From Lachnospiraceae bacterium (GTDB lineage: Bacteria > Bacillota > Clostridia > Lachnospirales > Lachnospiraceae), in NCBI GenBank assembly GCA_030524635.1, contig JAUNGG010000008.1, positions 1 through 64,000 of the forward strand: a stretch of DNA of 64,000 bases, read 5' to 3'. A program made the translations under genes and the position numbers. Under the pieces are notes generated by a model, which was not told the origin of the DNA, searched no databases, and saw nothing but the letters and a program-made list of their open reading frames with translations. Shown one piece after another: positions 42,633-51,592 of the stretch; the first letter of the stretch is position 1; each line of letters begins with the position of its first letter.

Positions 42633-43613
42633 TTACTTATCCAGCTTTTCAGCCAGCTCTCTCATCCACTGGATATCATCCTTCTCCAGCTCTAACTCAG
42701 CGGCTCTTACATTCTCCCGGATTTCCTTCTCTGCGCAGGCACCGCTTAAGATCGTGATAGAATCCCCCTGAGCCAGAACCCATGCCAATGCCAGACTCGG
42801 AATGGTGCAGTGATACTTGTCACAAAGAGCCTTCCATGCATCCAGCATGTCGATTACCTTCTCCATATTTCCTGCCTGGAACCACTTCTTATTGCACTGT
42901 GCACCCTGAGGCTTATAAGCCTTGGTATAGGTTCCGCTTAACAGACCCTGCTCTAATGGAGAATATGCCTGAAGCACGATTCCATTCTCTTTACAGATCG
43001 GAAGCAGCTCCTCCTCCGTCTGACGATCCAGAACACTGTACTTTGCCTGAACGATATCCAGATCGCCGTACTTTAAGTACTCCTTGATGTGCTCCGGAGT
43101 TACGTTGGCTGCACCGATGGCGCGGATCTTTCCTTCCTCCTTCAGGCGATTCAGTACCTCCATGGTTTCTCCGATTGGAGTAAAGTAAGGCTCTACCGAC
43201 TGCCAGTGGGTCATATATACATCTACATAGTCGGTTCCCAGGCGCTCCAGGCTTAAATCGATCTCCTCCAGGATGGATTCCTTGCTTAAGTTCTTGTAAA
43301 GCTGGGTATCGCCCACTTTGTTAAATAAGCTTCCCTGACGGGTCCACACGATACCGCACTTGGTAATAACATGGATCTTTTCACGGTCCATCTGAGAAAG
43401 GGCCTTGCCCAGAATCCGCTCACTCTGGCCGAAGTTGTATCCAGGAGCTGTATCTACCAGGTTGATTCCCAGTTCCGGGCAGCTTGCGATGGTATCGATG
43501 CACTGCTGCAGATCCTTATCTCCTCCCCATGCAGGACCGCCGCCGATGGCCCAGGTTCCTAATCCCATTCTCGTGATTTCCATTCCGGATTTTCCAAGCT
43601 TTATTTTTTTCAT
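42633..43613 (-). CDS. Aldo/keto reductase
   Basis: 326-residue NAD(P)H-dependent TIM-barrel oxidoreductase. The tetrad is visible: Asp in NLVDTAPGY (about 50), Tyr in the same motif (about 55), Lys in VITKCG (about 84) and His in YMTHWQ (about 124). The C-terminal cofactor region ILSGACAEKEIRENVRAAEL is also present. It belongs to the YajO/Tas-like or L-galactose dehydrogenase-like group. It overlaps the PfkB kinase gene by four bases (ATGA), so it is part of the same sugar pathway. Confidence 0.9.
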   Translation of the reverse strand: MKKIKLGKSGMEITRMGLGTWAIGGGPAWGGDKDLQQCIDTIASCPELGINLVDTAPGYNFGQSERILGKALSQMDREKIHVITKCGIVWTRQGSLFNKVGDTQLYKNLSKESILEEIDLSLERLGTDYVDVYMTHWQSVEPYFTPIGETMEVLNRLKEEGKIRAIGAANVTPEHIKEYLKYGDLDIVQAKYSVLDRQTEEELLPICKENGIVLQAYSPLEQGLLSGTYTKAYKPQGAQCNKKWFQAGNMEKVIDMLDAWKALCDKYHCTIPSLALAWVLAQGDSITILSGACAEKEIRENVRAAELELEKDDIQWMRELAEKLDK

Positions 43614-44575
43614 ACTGTTTCCTTTCCCTCATATATCTTTACATATTCCTGATAACGAGCTTCTGCCTTTTCCCGGCTGGTCACACCGGTTGTGGCCCCC
43701 ACATACTCTACCGATACGGAAGCTACTGCATTGGCATACCTGCCGCAGGTAACCAGATCATTTCCTTTTAAAAATGCACTGATGAATCCGGAAGCAAAGT
43801 TATCCCCAGCACCGGTGGTATCAATACAGTTTGCCTTCGGATAAGCTGGAACCACGATGGCTTCCTGATTGTTCTTGATCAGACAGCCGGATTTTCCGGT
43901 CTTTACGATCACGTTCTTTACCCCATAGGAAAGGAAGGTGTCTGCAATCTCATTGACATCCGTCTTACCGGTCATCAGGCTTGCCTCTGAATAGTTTGGG
44001 AAGAAATAGTCCACATAGGATAATGCCTCTCGAATATCCTCGATGGTCTCTCCTAATCGGGGCTTAACCATATCAGCAAAAATAGTCATCCCTGCTTCTT
44101 TTGCCCGGCGAAAGATCGAAACCAGCTTTTCACCGGTAAACAGCGGATTATTGAAAATGCTGGCAAAGGATAGTACCTTAGCCTGTTCAAACACAGCCAT
44201 ATCTACATCTGCATCGGAAAACTTCCACAGACTTCCCTGGCGGTTGGTGACAAATGTCCGCTCCCCATCCTCCGTTACCAATCCTACATTAATGGAAGTG
44301 GAAATGTCATCCCGCACCTTTACATAAGAGGTATCCACACCGTTGTTCTGAAAGTACTCCATAATGTACCGGCCAGGCACATCATCTCCCACACAGCCGG
44401 CCAGACATACCTTATGGCCAAGCCTGGTAATGATGGTTGCTTCATTTGCGGCATCTCCGCCGATGGTCATGCCGATCCCATCTACCGGATAGGAGTCTAC
44501 ATCAAACACTTCCTTGCTTACCGGGCGCAGCAAAAGATCTACGATTGCTGCGCCGATGATTACGATATCATACAT
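43610..44575 (-). CDS. PfkB-family carbohydrate kinase
   Basis: 321-residue ribokinase-fold kinase. The N-terminal substrate motif is GGDAANEATIITRLG and the C-terminal signature DTTGAGDNFASGFISAFLKG holds the catalytic Asp. It should phosphorylate a ketose or related sugar delivered by the dehydrogenases upstream. Starting four bases before the end of the aldo/keto reductase gene and 15 bases after the aldolase gene, it is clearly in the operon. AGGTGA precedes the start. Confidence 0.92.
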   Translation of the reverse strand: MYDIVIIGAAIVDLLLRPVSKEVFDVDSYPVDGIGMTIGGDAANEATIITRLGHKVCLAGCVGDDVPGRYIMEYFQNNGVDTSYVKVRDDISTSINVGLVTEDGERTFVTNRQGSLWKFSDADVDMAVFEQAKVLSFASIFNNPLFTGEKLVSIFRRAKEAGMTIFADMVKPRLGETIEDIREALSYVDYFFPNYSEASLMTGKTDVNEIADTFLSYGVKNVIVKTGKSGCLIKNNQEAIVVPAYPKANCIDTTGAGDNFASGFISAFLKGNDLVTCGRYANAVASVSVEYVGATTGVTSREKAEARYQEYVKIYEGKETV

Positions 44576-44590
44576 GCGATCACCTGATTT

Positions 44591-45424
44591 TTAAGCCTTT
44601 CCATCGGTACCAAACAGCAGGATCTTCTCCATTGCACGCTGCTTAATCGCCTGTCTCACATAACGCTGCATCTCCAGGAAGGAATCATTCACATGCTCTG
44701 CAACAGCAGTCATAGCCGCCTGGCATAACTCAGTGTGAATGTTGATCTTGGTGATACCTAAAGAGATGGCCGTGCGGATATCGTCATCGCCGATACCAGA
44801 TGCGCCGTGGAGTACTAACGGTACGCTTACTGCATCCCGAACCTTCTCTACCACTTCAAAGTTCAGCTTCGGCTCAGAGGTATAAACACCGTGCTGGTTT
44901 CCAATGGCAACTGCCAGAGAGTCACAGCCGGTTCTCTCTACGAATTCTGCAGCCTGGCTGGGATCCGTATACTTGTAATTTGCCAGAGCTTCCTCATAGA
45001 TGGTCTCATTTCCCACATGTCCTAACTCTGCCTCAACCGGGATTCCCAGTGGATGGAAATAGTCAACCACTTCCTTCGTCAAACGGATATTCTCCTCGAA
45101 ATCAAAAGCAGAAGCATCTCTCATAACAGAATTCATGCCGTGATTGTATGCATTTAACACAATCTCCATGCTTCTGCCGTGATCCCAGTGAGTGATAACC
45201 GGAACGGTAGCCTTCTTTGCCATGGAAACCATCATGTGGCTGAAATCCTCAAAGGAGGTATTTCCCACAAATCCGGTACCGAAGGAGATGATAACCGGTG
45301 CGCGAAGCTCCTCTGCCGCATCCATAACACCCATCAGCATCTCTGCATTCCATACGTTAAAATGCGGAATCGCATATTTCCCAAGTTTCGCTTTTTCTTC
45401 CCAATATTTGATATTTGCAAGCAT
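44591..45424 (-). CDS. Class II ketose-(bis)phosphate aldolase
   Basis: 277-residue zinc aldolase of the FbaA/GatY/KbaY/IolJ family. The first zinc ligand block reads HWDHGRSMEIV (about 80) where most relatives have HLDHG. Later ligands are in EAELGHVGN (Glu about 132) and IGNQHGVY, and the phosphate loop is LVLHGASGIGDDDI. Cleavage of a ketose phosphate into dihydroxyacetone phosphate and an aldehyde is expected; whether fructose-, tagatose- or another phosphate is unknown. AGGAGGAG precedes the ATG. Confidence 0.9.
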   Translation of the reverse strand: MLANIKYWEEKAKLGKYAIPHFNVWNAEMLMGVMDAAEELRAPVIISFGTGFVGNTSFEDFSHMMVSMAKKATVPVITHWDHGRSMEIVLNAYNHGMNSVMRDASAFDFEENIRLTKEVVDYFHPLGIPVEAELGHVGNETIYEEALANYKYTDPSQAAEFVERTGCDSLAVAIGNQHGVYTSEPKLNFEVVEKVRDAVSVPLVLHGASGIGDDDIRTAISLGITKINIHTELCQAAMTAVAEHVNDSFLEMQRYVRQAIKQRAMEKILLFGTDGKA

Positions 45425-45471
45425 GTTTAAACTCCTCCTATATGTTTTCTTTATTTATAACGAAACCACTC

Positions 45472-46512
45472 TTAATCGATCTTAATGACACCCTTGATAA
45501 TCTCCGCCTTCCGGCTTAAGGATTCCTCAAATGCCCGCTGTACATCCTCATAATCATAGACATCGGTCACCATAGACTTCACATCGATCTTGCCGGATGA
45601 GATGGCATCGATGGTCATCGGATAATTATTGGCATAGCGGAATACCGTCTGGATCTTTACCTCACGGTTGATCTTTAAGAAGTTGATGGGGGTATCGCCG
45701 GAAATCGTTCCCACGATCATGATCCGTCCGCCTCTCATTACCAGATTAACTGCCTGAGATGCTGTTTTTGGTGAGCCTGCAGTCTCAAATACGATATCTG
45801 CGCCCCAGTCTCCCAGAAGTTCCTTTACCCGCGTTTCGGTATCCTCTGTCATACCATTAATCACAGCGGCAGCACCAAGCTTTTTCGCCATCTGAAGACG
45901 CTTTTCCAGCACATCCACCACCACGATCTCCGATGCTCCCATTGCACGGCACGCCTGTAAGGTCATCAAGCCGATGCAGCCGGCGCCCAGGATCACGATC
46001 TTATCCCCAGGCCGTACCTGCGCCTCAGCCGCCGCATGCATACCAACCGCAGCCGGCTCTACCAGAGCGCCCTCCATCAGATCCATGTTGTCCGGCAGAC
46101 GGTAGGTCATATTCTCCGGATGAACCAGATAATTGGTCAGCGCACCTCTGTAATTTGGCTGGGTCGCCATAAAGTCTACATCTGGACAGATATTGTACTT
46201 GCCCGCTCTGCAGTAACGGCAGGTTCCGCAGGGAACCCCCGGCTCGATATTCACCCGGTCGCCGATCTTAATCTTCTTTACCTTCTCTCCTACTGCCACC
46301 ACCGTTCCGGCACACTCATGTCCTAGTCCGATCTTCTGGTTGGGATCCTTAGGCGGAATAAACGGACCGCACTCAAAGCCGTGTACATCAGAGCCGCAGA
46401 TTCCCACATACTCTACCTTCAATAACACCTCATCATCCTTCGGCACCGGGAAGGCTGCCTCCAGAATCTCCATCCGACCAGGATGGATCAGGATTGCTTC
46501 TGTATTCTTCAT
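45472..46512 (-). CDS. Zinc-dependent polyol/alcohol dehydrogenase, sorbitol dehydrogenase-like
   Basis: 346-residue medium-chain dehydrogenase. The catalytic zinc ligand is in GICGSDVHGFE, with GLGHECAGTV next. The structural zinc loop CGTCRYCRAGKYNIC has all four Cys. The NAD fold is VILGAGCIGLMTLQA followed by an acidic residue (VVVDVLEK), which favours NAD over NADP. The sequence is closest in pattern to sorbitol/xylitol (L-iditol 2-) dehydrogenases, so oxidation of a polyol to a ketose is the likely step before the PfkB kinase. GGAGG precedes the start. Confidence 0.88.
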   Translation of the reverse strand: MKNTEAILIHPGRMEILEAAFPVPKDDEVLLKVEYVGICGSDVHGFECGPFIPPKDPNQKIGLGHECAGTVVAVGEKVKKIKIGDRVNIEPGVPCGTCRYCRAGKYNICPDVDFMATQPNYRGALTNYLVHPENMTYRLPDNMDLMEGALVEPAAVGMHAAAEAQVRPGDKIVILGAGCIGLMTLQACRAMGASEIVVVDVLEKRLQMAKKLGAAAVINGMTEDTETRVKELLGDWGADIVFETAGSPKTASQAVNLVMRGGRIMIVGTISGDTPINFLKINREVKIQTVFRYANNYPMTIDAISSGKIDVKSMVTDVYDYEDVQRAFEESLSRKAEIIKGVIKID

Positions 46513-46527
46513 GGAAATCCTCCTTCA

Positions 46528-47604
46528 TTAGTCCTCAAAATCATAAGTCATAATAACCTTGATGGCTTCCTTATCTGCCATAGCCTGGAAGCCCTTCTCC
46601 CACTCCGATAAGCCGATCCGGTGTGTGATCATCGGCTGTACCTTGATCTCACCCTTCTGAAGCAGACGGATCGCATTTCTCCAGGATGTGGAATCATATG
46701 CCATATGCCCGATAATGCTCTTGTTCCAAGCAGTGATATCATTAATCGAGAAATCTAATGGCTTAAAGCCCATACCAACACGAACGACCTCGCCGTTTGG
46801 ACGCAGCATTTCAATCGACTGCTTTAACGCAATGTTTGCGCCGGAGCACTCAATGACTAATCCTAAATTCTCCTTGCCGCAGATCTCCTGGCAGCGCTCT
46901 ACTACGTTCTCACGGCTGGCATTTACCACATGGGTAGCGCCTAATTCCTGAGCCACTGCAAAGCGTACCTTGGTATCCTCCTCCAGACCAACCATAACGA
47001 TATTAACAGCACCCATGATGCGGGCGATCTGTACAGCAAATAAGCCTAATGGACCCGTACCGAACACTACTACATCCTGCCCTGGGAGGAAATGGGACTG
47101 CTGCGCCATTGCCTTGTAGGAGTTGCAGATCGGATCTAATACGGCTGCTTCCTCATATGCAACACCCTCCGGGATCTCCCACAGTGCATGCTTGTGGATC
47201 CGTAAGATCTCACCAGGCACCTTGCAGTACTTGGAGAAGCCGCCGCCCCAGGTATTATTATCCAGTCCTAAATTTACCTTCTCCAGGCAGCAGAGGAAGT
47301 CACCCATCTCACATGCCGGGCAGGTGCCGCATACATGTGCGCTGTTGTCAGAAACTACTCTCTGGCCGACCTTCCAGTCCGTTACCTTCTGACCTACCTG
47401 AACGATCTGTCCTGCAAACTCATGTCCTCTTACGGAGTTAAATTCATCGGAGCCGTTCTCTACCTTAAAGTGCTTCATATCTGCGCCGCAGATAGCTGCT
47501 GCCTTAATCTCGATGATCACATCTTCCGGTCCGCATACCGGCTCCGGTACGTCGATCAGGCGGTATCCGCCAAATGCTTTTCCATATCTTGCTAATGCTT
47601 TCAT
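46528..47604 (-). CDS. Zinc-binding medium-chain dehydrogenase
   Basis: 358 residues, a second medium-chain dehydrogenase distantly related to the next gene. Catalytic zinc: AICGADMKHF and RGHEFAGQI. Structural zinc loop: CGTCPACEMGDFLCC. NAD fold: VVFGTGPLGLFAVQIA. The closest types act on threonine, polyols or sugar acids. Two such enzymes in one operon suggest successive oxidation at two carbons, or an oxidation-reduction pair that inverts a stereocentre. Confidence 0.87.
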   Translation of the reverse strand: MKALARYGKAFGGYRLIDVPEPVCGPEDVIIEIKAAAICGADMKHFKVENGSDEFNSVRGHEFAGQIVQVGQKVTDWKVGQRVVSDNSAHVCGTCPACEMGDFLCCLEKVNLGLDNNTWGGGFSKYCKVPGEILRIHKHALWEIPEGVAYEEAAVLDPICNSYKAMAQQSHFLPGQDVVVFGTGPLGLFAVQIARIMGAVNIVMVGLEEDTKVRFAVAQELGATHVVNASRENVVERCQEICGKENLGLVIECSGANIALKQSIEMLRPNGEVVRVGMGFKPLDFSINDITAWNKSIIGHMAYDSTSWRNAIRLLQKGEIKVQPMITHRIGLSEWEKGFQAMADKEAIKVIMTYDFED

Positions 47605-47637
47605 AATTGCCCTCCATTTATTTGTCCTTCATTTCCC

Positions 47638-49311
47638 TTACTGCGCTGCCTTTAATCTTTCCTGCAGTCTGTCATATGCTGCCTGCTTGATCTCGATCGC
47701 ACGATCAATATTCATCTTCTTGATGGTTTCTGCGAACTTCTCATAATTGTCCAACGGCTCTGTTCCCAGAATGAATCGGATCACATTCTCATCACGGTAG
47801 GTGGTGATATCACTTAAAATACTTGCCAGCTCAGAGCTTTCATCAGGAGTCAGGCTGACGGTCGGCGGATAACGGAAGCTGAAGTCTGTCTCATTCCAGG
47901 TCTTAGATGCTGCTTCCTGTGCATCATAATTCCACATACGAATCGCTTCTGCACGGTCATCCTTCGCAAATGCCTCAAGCTGAGATACCATTGCATACTT
48001 TCCTAAAGCAACATCTACAGATAATCCTTCTGGATTCTTCATAATCTCATCGGTAAACTGCGGCTCGCCATTTTCATCCAGCTCGTAGCTGACACCCTCA
48101 ATACCCCAGTTTAACAGGCGGCTGCCTTCCTCGCTGTAGTGGTAATCCAGCCACTTGCAGGCTGCCTTCACATCTTTACAGTTGGAGGTAATGGCAATGC
48201 CTAAACCGATAAACGGATAATTATCTGCGGAAGTATATTTGGGGGTATCACCTTTTTCCTTTACCGGGAACTTAATTCCGGTAATCTTGCTGTCATCGCC
48301 GCCTAATGCAGTGATGTAAACACCCATGCCTGCACCTAAACCGGATAACCATGCTCCAGCCTGATTGGTGGTGATCAGGGCATCATGCTCCTTGCCGCTA
48401 TAGGTAGAGAAATCGGCTGCAATCAGGCCTTCTTCATACCACTGGTTCATCGTTGCCAGATACTCCTTAAATGCCGGCTCGATAGGACCGAACTTAACAA
48501 CACCGTTCTCTAAATAGAAATCATAATCCATACCGTTCCATGCGTTGGCAAAGGTACGAACTAAGCTGGTCTTCTCAGACATCTTTCTGGAAACCATCGG
48601 CACGATTGGACTTCCATCTTCTGTGGTTCCCATTCCCTTAAATGCAGTCAGAACGGTGTGCCACTCATCAATCGTTTCCGGTGCTTCCAGTCCCAGCTCA
48701 TCCAGCCAGTCCTGACGAATCTGAACACCGCGATTGCATTTTACTGCAGTATCTTCCTTGTAGTATGGATATACATTCGGGAAGCAGTAAATCTTTCCGC
48801 TGTCGGTAGTCATGGCTGCCTTAATCTCCGGATACTCGGCCAGGAATGCCTTCAGGTTCGGACAATTTTCTTCAATCAGATCGGTTAACTCTAAGATTAC
48901 GCCTTCCTCTATGGCCTTGTCCGGACCACCGGATACAGCATTGCCCCAATCATAGTGAACCAGATCCGGATACTCGCCGCCGGAGATCATCAGGCTGAAG
49001 GAGTCGCTTTCCTGCCCTACCGGAGGATGAATAAATTCTACTTCAATGCCGGTATTCTCCATCATTTGCTTGTAGCACTGGATCGTACCATAATTATCTG
49101 TGGTAGGTGCAATCTTGGAAGAATCCATCTTTACCCAGTAAGTCAGCTTTGGAGTTCCGCTGCTTTCTGCGCTCTCTCCAGATGCAGCACCGCTTTCTGC
49201 GCTGCCTGCCGGCTCAGAAGACTTTTCTCCACAGCCTGCCAGTGTTCCGGCTGCCAATGCAGCTGCCAGACTCAGGCTTAGCGCTTTTCTTGCAAAATTT
49301 TTCTTTTTCAT
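47638..49311 (-). CDS. Lpl-type solute-binding lipoprotein, paralog 2
   Basis: 557-residue LplA-like binding protein with lipobox LAGC (about residue 26) and a Ser/Glu/Ala linker. The body is strongly similar to the protein at 40863-42581 throughout, including long identical stretches near RQDWLDELGLEAPETIDEWH. It directly follows LplC (68-base gap), so this is the cognate binding protein. AAAGGAGG lies upstream. Confidence 0.92.
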   Translation of the reverse strand: MKKKNFARKALSLSLAAALAAGTLAGCGEKSSEPAGSAESGAASGESAESSGTPKLTYWVKMDSSKIAPTTDNYGTIQCYKQMMENTGIEVEFIHPPVGQESDSFSLMISGGEYPDLVHYDWGNAVSGGPDKAIEEGVILELTDLIEENCPNLKAFLAEYPEIKAAMTTDSGKIYCFPNVYPYYKEDTAVKCNRGVQIRQDWLDELGLEAPETIDEWHTVLTAFKGMGTTEDGSPIVPMVSRKMSEKTSLVRTFANAWNGMDYDFYLENGVVKFGPIEPAFKEYLATMNQWYEEGLIAADFSTYSGKEHDALITTNQAGAWLSGLGAGMGVYITALGGDDSKITGIKFPVKEKGDTPKYTSADNYPFIGLGIAITSNCKDVKAACKWLDYHYSEEGSRLLNWGIEGVSYELDENGEPQFTDEIMKNPEGLSVDVALGKYAMVSQLEAFAKDDRAEAIRMWNYDAQEAASKTWNETDFSFRYPPTVSLTPDESSELASILSDITTYRDENVIRFILGTEPLDNYEKFAETIKKMNIDRAIEIKQAAYDRLQERLKAAQ

Positions 49312-49379
49312 GTTACATTTCCTCCTTTATTTCTTCATGAAATGCAGCGCATCCCATACTGCTTCAAAATAAAATCGAT

Positions 49380-50255
49380 CTAACCCTTTACAGCACCTAC
49401 CATAACACCCTTTACAAAATGCTTTTGAAGCATCGGGTAAATGGTCAGAATCGGCAGTGTAGATACCACGATGGTTGCATACTTGATTACTTCACCAATA
49501 ACGGCGCTCTCACCAGATGAATCAACACCTCCAGCTGCCATGCTCTCAGTAGAGTTTCCGATCAGGATCTCTCTCAGCACCAGCTGAAGAGGATATTTAT
49601 CGCGGCTCTGCACATACATCAATGCCTGATACCACTGATTCCAGTGAGCAACTCCGTAGTAGAGCACCAGAACTGCAATGGTGGACTTGATCAAAGGCAT
49701 TACGATCCGGAACAGGATATCGAAATCATTCGCACCCTCTAACAGAGCTGCCTCCTCCAGGCTGTCTGGAAGAGCTTCAATCGCAGTACGCATGATAACC
49801 AGGTTGAATACGTTGATTGCTGTGGGCAGGATCATGGAAAGACGGCTGTCATACAATCCTAAGGACTTAACGACCAGGAATCTGGGGATGATACCGCTGT
49901 TAAAGAACATGGTAAACACAATCATAATAACGATCGGCTTCTTTAACATAAAATCCTTTCGAGATACTGCATAAGCTGCCAGCAGGGTCAGAACGATATT
50001 AATCGAGGTTCCTGCAAACAGATTGATCAGCGTTGTGATATATCCGGTCAGGATCGACCGGTTGCTGAGCACTGCCTTGTACCCGCTTAAGGAAAAGCCC
50101 AGCGGTCCAATCAGCAGACCCTTATGCTTTACAAGCTCCCATGGCTCACTGAAGGATGCAAATACCACATATAAAAACGGATATAAGCAAATAAGCATCA
50201 GCAACGATAAAATAATGGTATTGATCACATCAAACGGTTTGATTTTATTCTTCAT
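49380..50255 (-). CDS. Lpl-type ABC importer permease (LplC, MalG type)
   Basis: 291 residues with six membrane helices. The EAA loop SLEEAALLEGANDFDILFRI lies about 165-185 and the protein ends KGVMVGAVKG, as in other MalG-type subunits. It follows the LplB gene after 12 bases. AAGGAGA precedes the ATG. No ATPase gene is present, so a shared MsmK-type ATPase is expected. Confidence 0.92.
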   Translation of the reverse strand: MKNKIKPFDVINTIILSLLMLICLYPFLYVVFASFSEPWELVKHKGLLIGPLGFSLSGYKAVLSNRSILTGYITTLINLFAGTSINIVLTLLAAYAVSRKDFMLKKPIVIMIVFTMFFNSGIIPRFLVVKSLGLYDSRLSMILPTAINVFNLVIMRTAIEALPDSLEEAALLEGANDFDILFRIVMPLIKSTIAVLVLYYGVAHWNQWYQALMYVQSRDKYPLQLVLREILIGNSTESMAAGGVDSSGESAVIGEVIKYATIVVSTLPILTIYPMLQKHFVKGVMVGAVKG

Positions 50256-50267
50256 ATTCCCATCTCC

Positions 50268-51218
50268 TTACCATAAGCCATTGCCGCTTATCTTTTTGCA
50301 AAGTTTATTCGCAACTACCAGAAGACCACAGTTGACAACGGAGTTTACTAAATCTACGGCTGCGGAATAGCTGTAATTCTGCTCCAAAAGTCCTTTTCTG
50401 TATACGAAGGTAGAAATGATATCAGAGGTTGCATATGTACTTTCATTGTACATCAGAAGCACTTTATCTGCTCCTACTGTCATCATCTTACCAACACGCA
50501 TGATAAACATTACAGTGATGGTGGCTGCGATACAGGGAAGTGTCACATACAAAATCTTCTGAAATCTTCCTGCACCATCAATCTCTGCTGCCTCATAGAG
50601 AGTCGAGTCAATTCCGGTGATTGCAGACAGATATACAATAGAACCCCATCCGATCTCCTGCCAGATACCAGAACCTACATACAGCGGTCGGAACATCTCC
50701 TCCTTCATAAAGAAGTTTACGCTGCTGCCGAAGATCTGGTTTACGATACCATCCACTGCGAAAAAGTTACGAAGCAGTGCACAGACGATAACGATTGAAA
50801 TAAAGTGCGGCAGGTAGGTTACGGTTTGAACCACTCTCTTAAAAGTCATGTTCTGTACTTCATTGATCAGGATCGCCAGAATGATCGGTGCCGGGAAACC
50901 AAATAAAATATTATAGGCACTTAAGATCACCGTGTTTTTAAGCAGACGTACAAAGTAATAGCTGTGGAAGTAATCAATAAAGTGCTTAAAGCCTACCCAT
51001 TTACTTCCCATAATTCCCTTGGAAATACTAAAATCCTTAAATGCAATCTGCGCGCCAAACATAGGCACATAATGAAAGATAATGAAATATAAAATTACCG
51101 GAATCAGCATGATATAAATATATCGATGCTTCACGATATCCCGCTTCAGCAGCTCAAAAAATCCCATTTGTCTGCTGGTACTTGCCTTCGGCTGATTTAC
51201 TTTACTTTTCTTAACCAC
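50268..51218 (-). CDS. Lpl-type ABC importer permease (LplB, MalF type)
   Basis: 316 residues starting at the GTG at 51218, which has AGGAGGGG seven bases upstream; an earlier in-frame GTG would place that ribosome site inside the gene. The basic tail (VKKSKVNQPKAS) is followed by six membrane helices, with YIYIMLIPVILYFIIFHYVPMFG split across the first, and the EAA loop TLYEAAEIDGAGRFQKILYV. It is the first gene of the nine-gene operon, about 200 bases from the promoter at 51420-51425. Confidence 0.9.
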   Translation of the reverse strand: MVKKSKVNQPKASTSRQMGFFELLKRDIVKHRYIYIMLIPVILYFIIFHYVPMFGAQIAFKDFSISKGIMGSKWVGFKHFIDYFHSYYFVRLLKNTVILSAYNILFGFPAPIILAILINEVQNMTFKRVVQTVTYLPHFISIVIVCALLRNFFAVDGIVNQIFGSSVNFFMKEEMFRPLYVGSGIWQEIGWGSIVYLSAITGIDSTLYEAAEIDGAGRFQKILYVTLPCIAATITVMFIMRVGKMMTVGADKVLLMYNESTYATSDIISTFVYRKGLLEQNYSYSAAVDLVNSVVNCGLLVVANKLCKKISGNGLW

Positions 51219-51419
51219 CGAATTTCCCCTCCTTTTCTGCATTTGACCGGACACCCCGATCTTTCATTCCCCGTTTGTTCACTGCTCCTCCTCCCTGTGC
51301 GTAATTAAGGCCCGGATCACTATCATTTTTCAAAATCAGTTGTTTTTCCGGTTTCCGTTCTATCTGGAAAAGCGTCCGTTCGCTTTTAGCACCTTGCTTT
51401 ATTTTTCCTTCATGGCCAT

Positions 51420-51481
51420 AGTATAACATAAGCAAAAAGCATAAAAAAATAAATCATTTTTCTTTAATATATTAATATTTT
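51420..51481 (-). promoter_or_regulatory. Promoter of the carbohydrate operon with a shared upstream AT element
   Basis: Minus strand: TG-extended -10 TATACT (51420-51425) and, 40 bases further upstream, AATATATTAATATTTT (51466-51481). The pxp operon promoter has the same ATAGTxTAACATAAG block over its -10 and the identical 16-base element at the identical distance. No good -35 is seen, which fits an activator-dependent promoter. The remaining sequence 51219-51592 holds the leader and a terminator, and no gene. Confidence 0.65.
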
Positions 51482-51548
51482 CTATATTTTCTTTTTGATA
51501 ATTTTTGTGTTTTTATACACTTTCAACACATTCAGAAGATTGAAAAAG

Positions 51549-51580
51549 AGAGGCCTGCGGACAGGTCTGCAAACCCCTCT
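51549..51580 (-). terminator. Terminator of the 5-oxoprolinase operon
   Basis: An outer AGAGG/CCTCT stem and an inner GCGGAC/GTCTGC stem (one G-U pair) are followed on the minus strand by CTTTTTC. It lies 12 bases after the symporter gene stop. Confidence 0.65.
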
Positions 51581-51592
51581 TCTCGATTCCTT

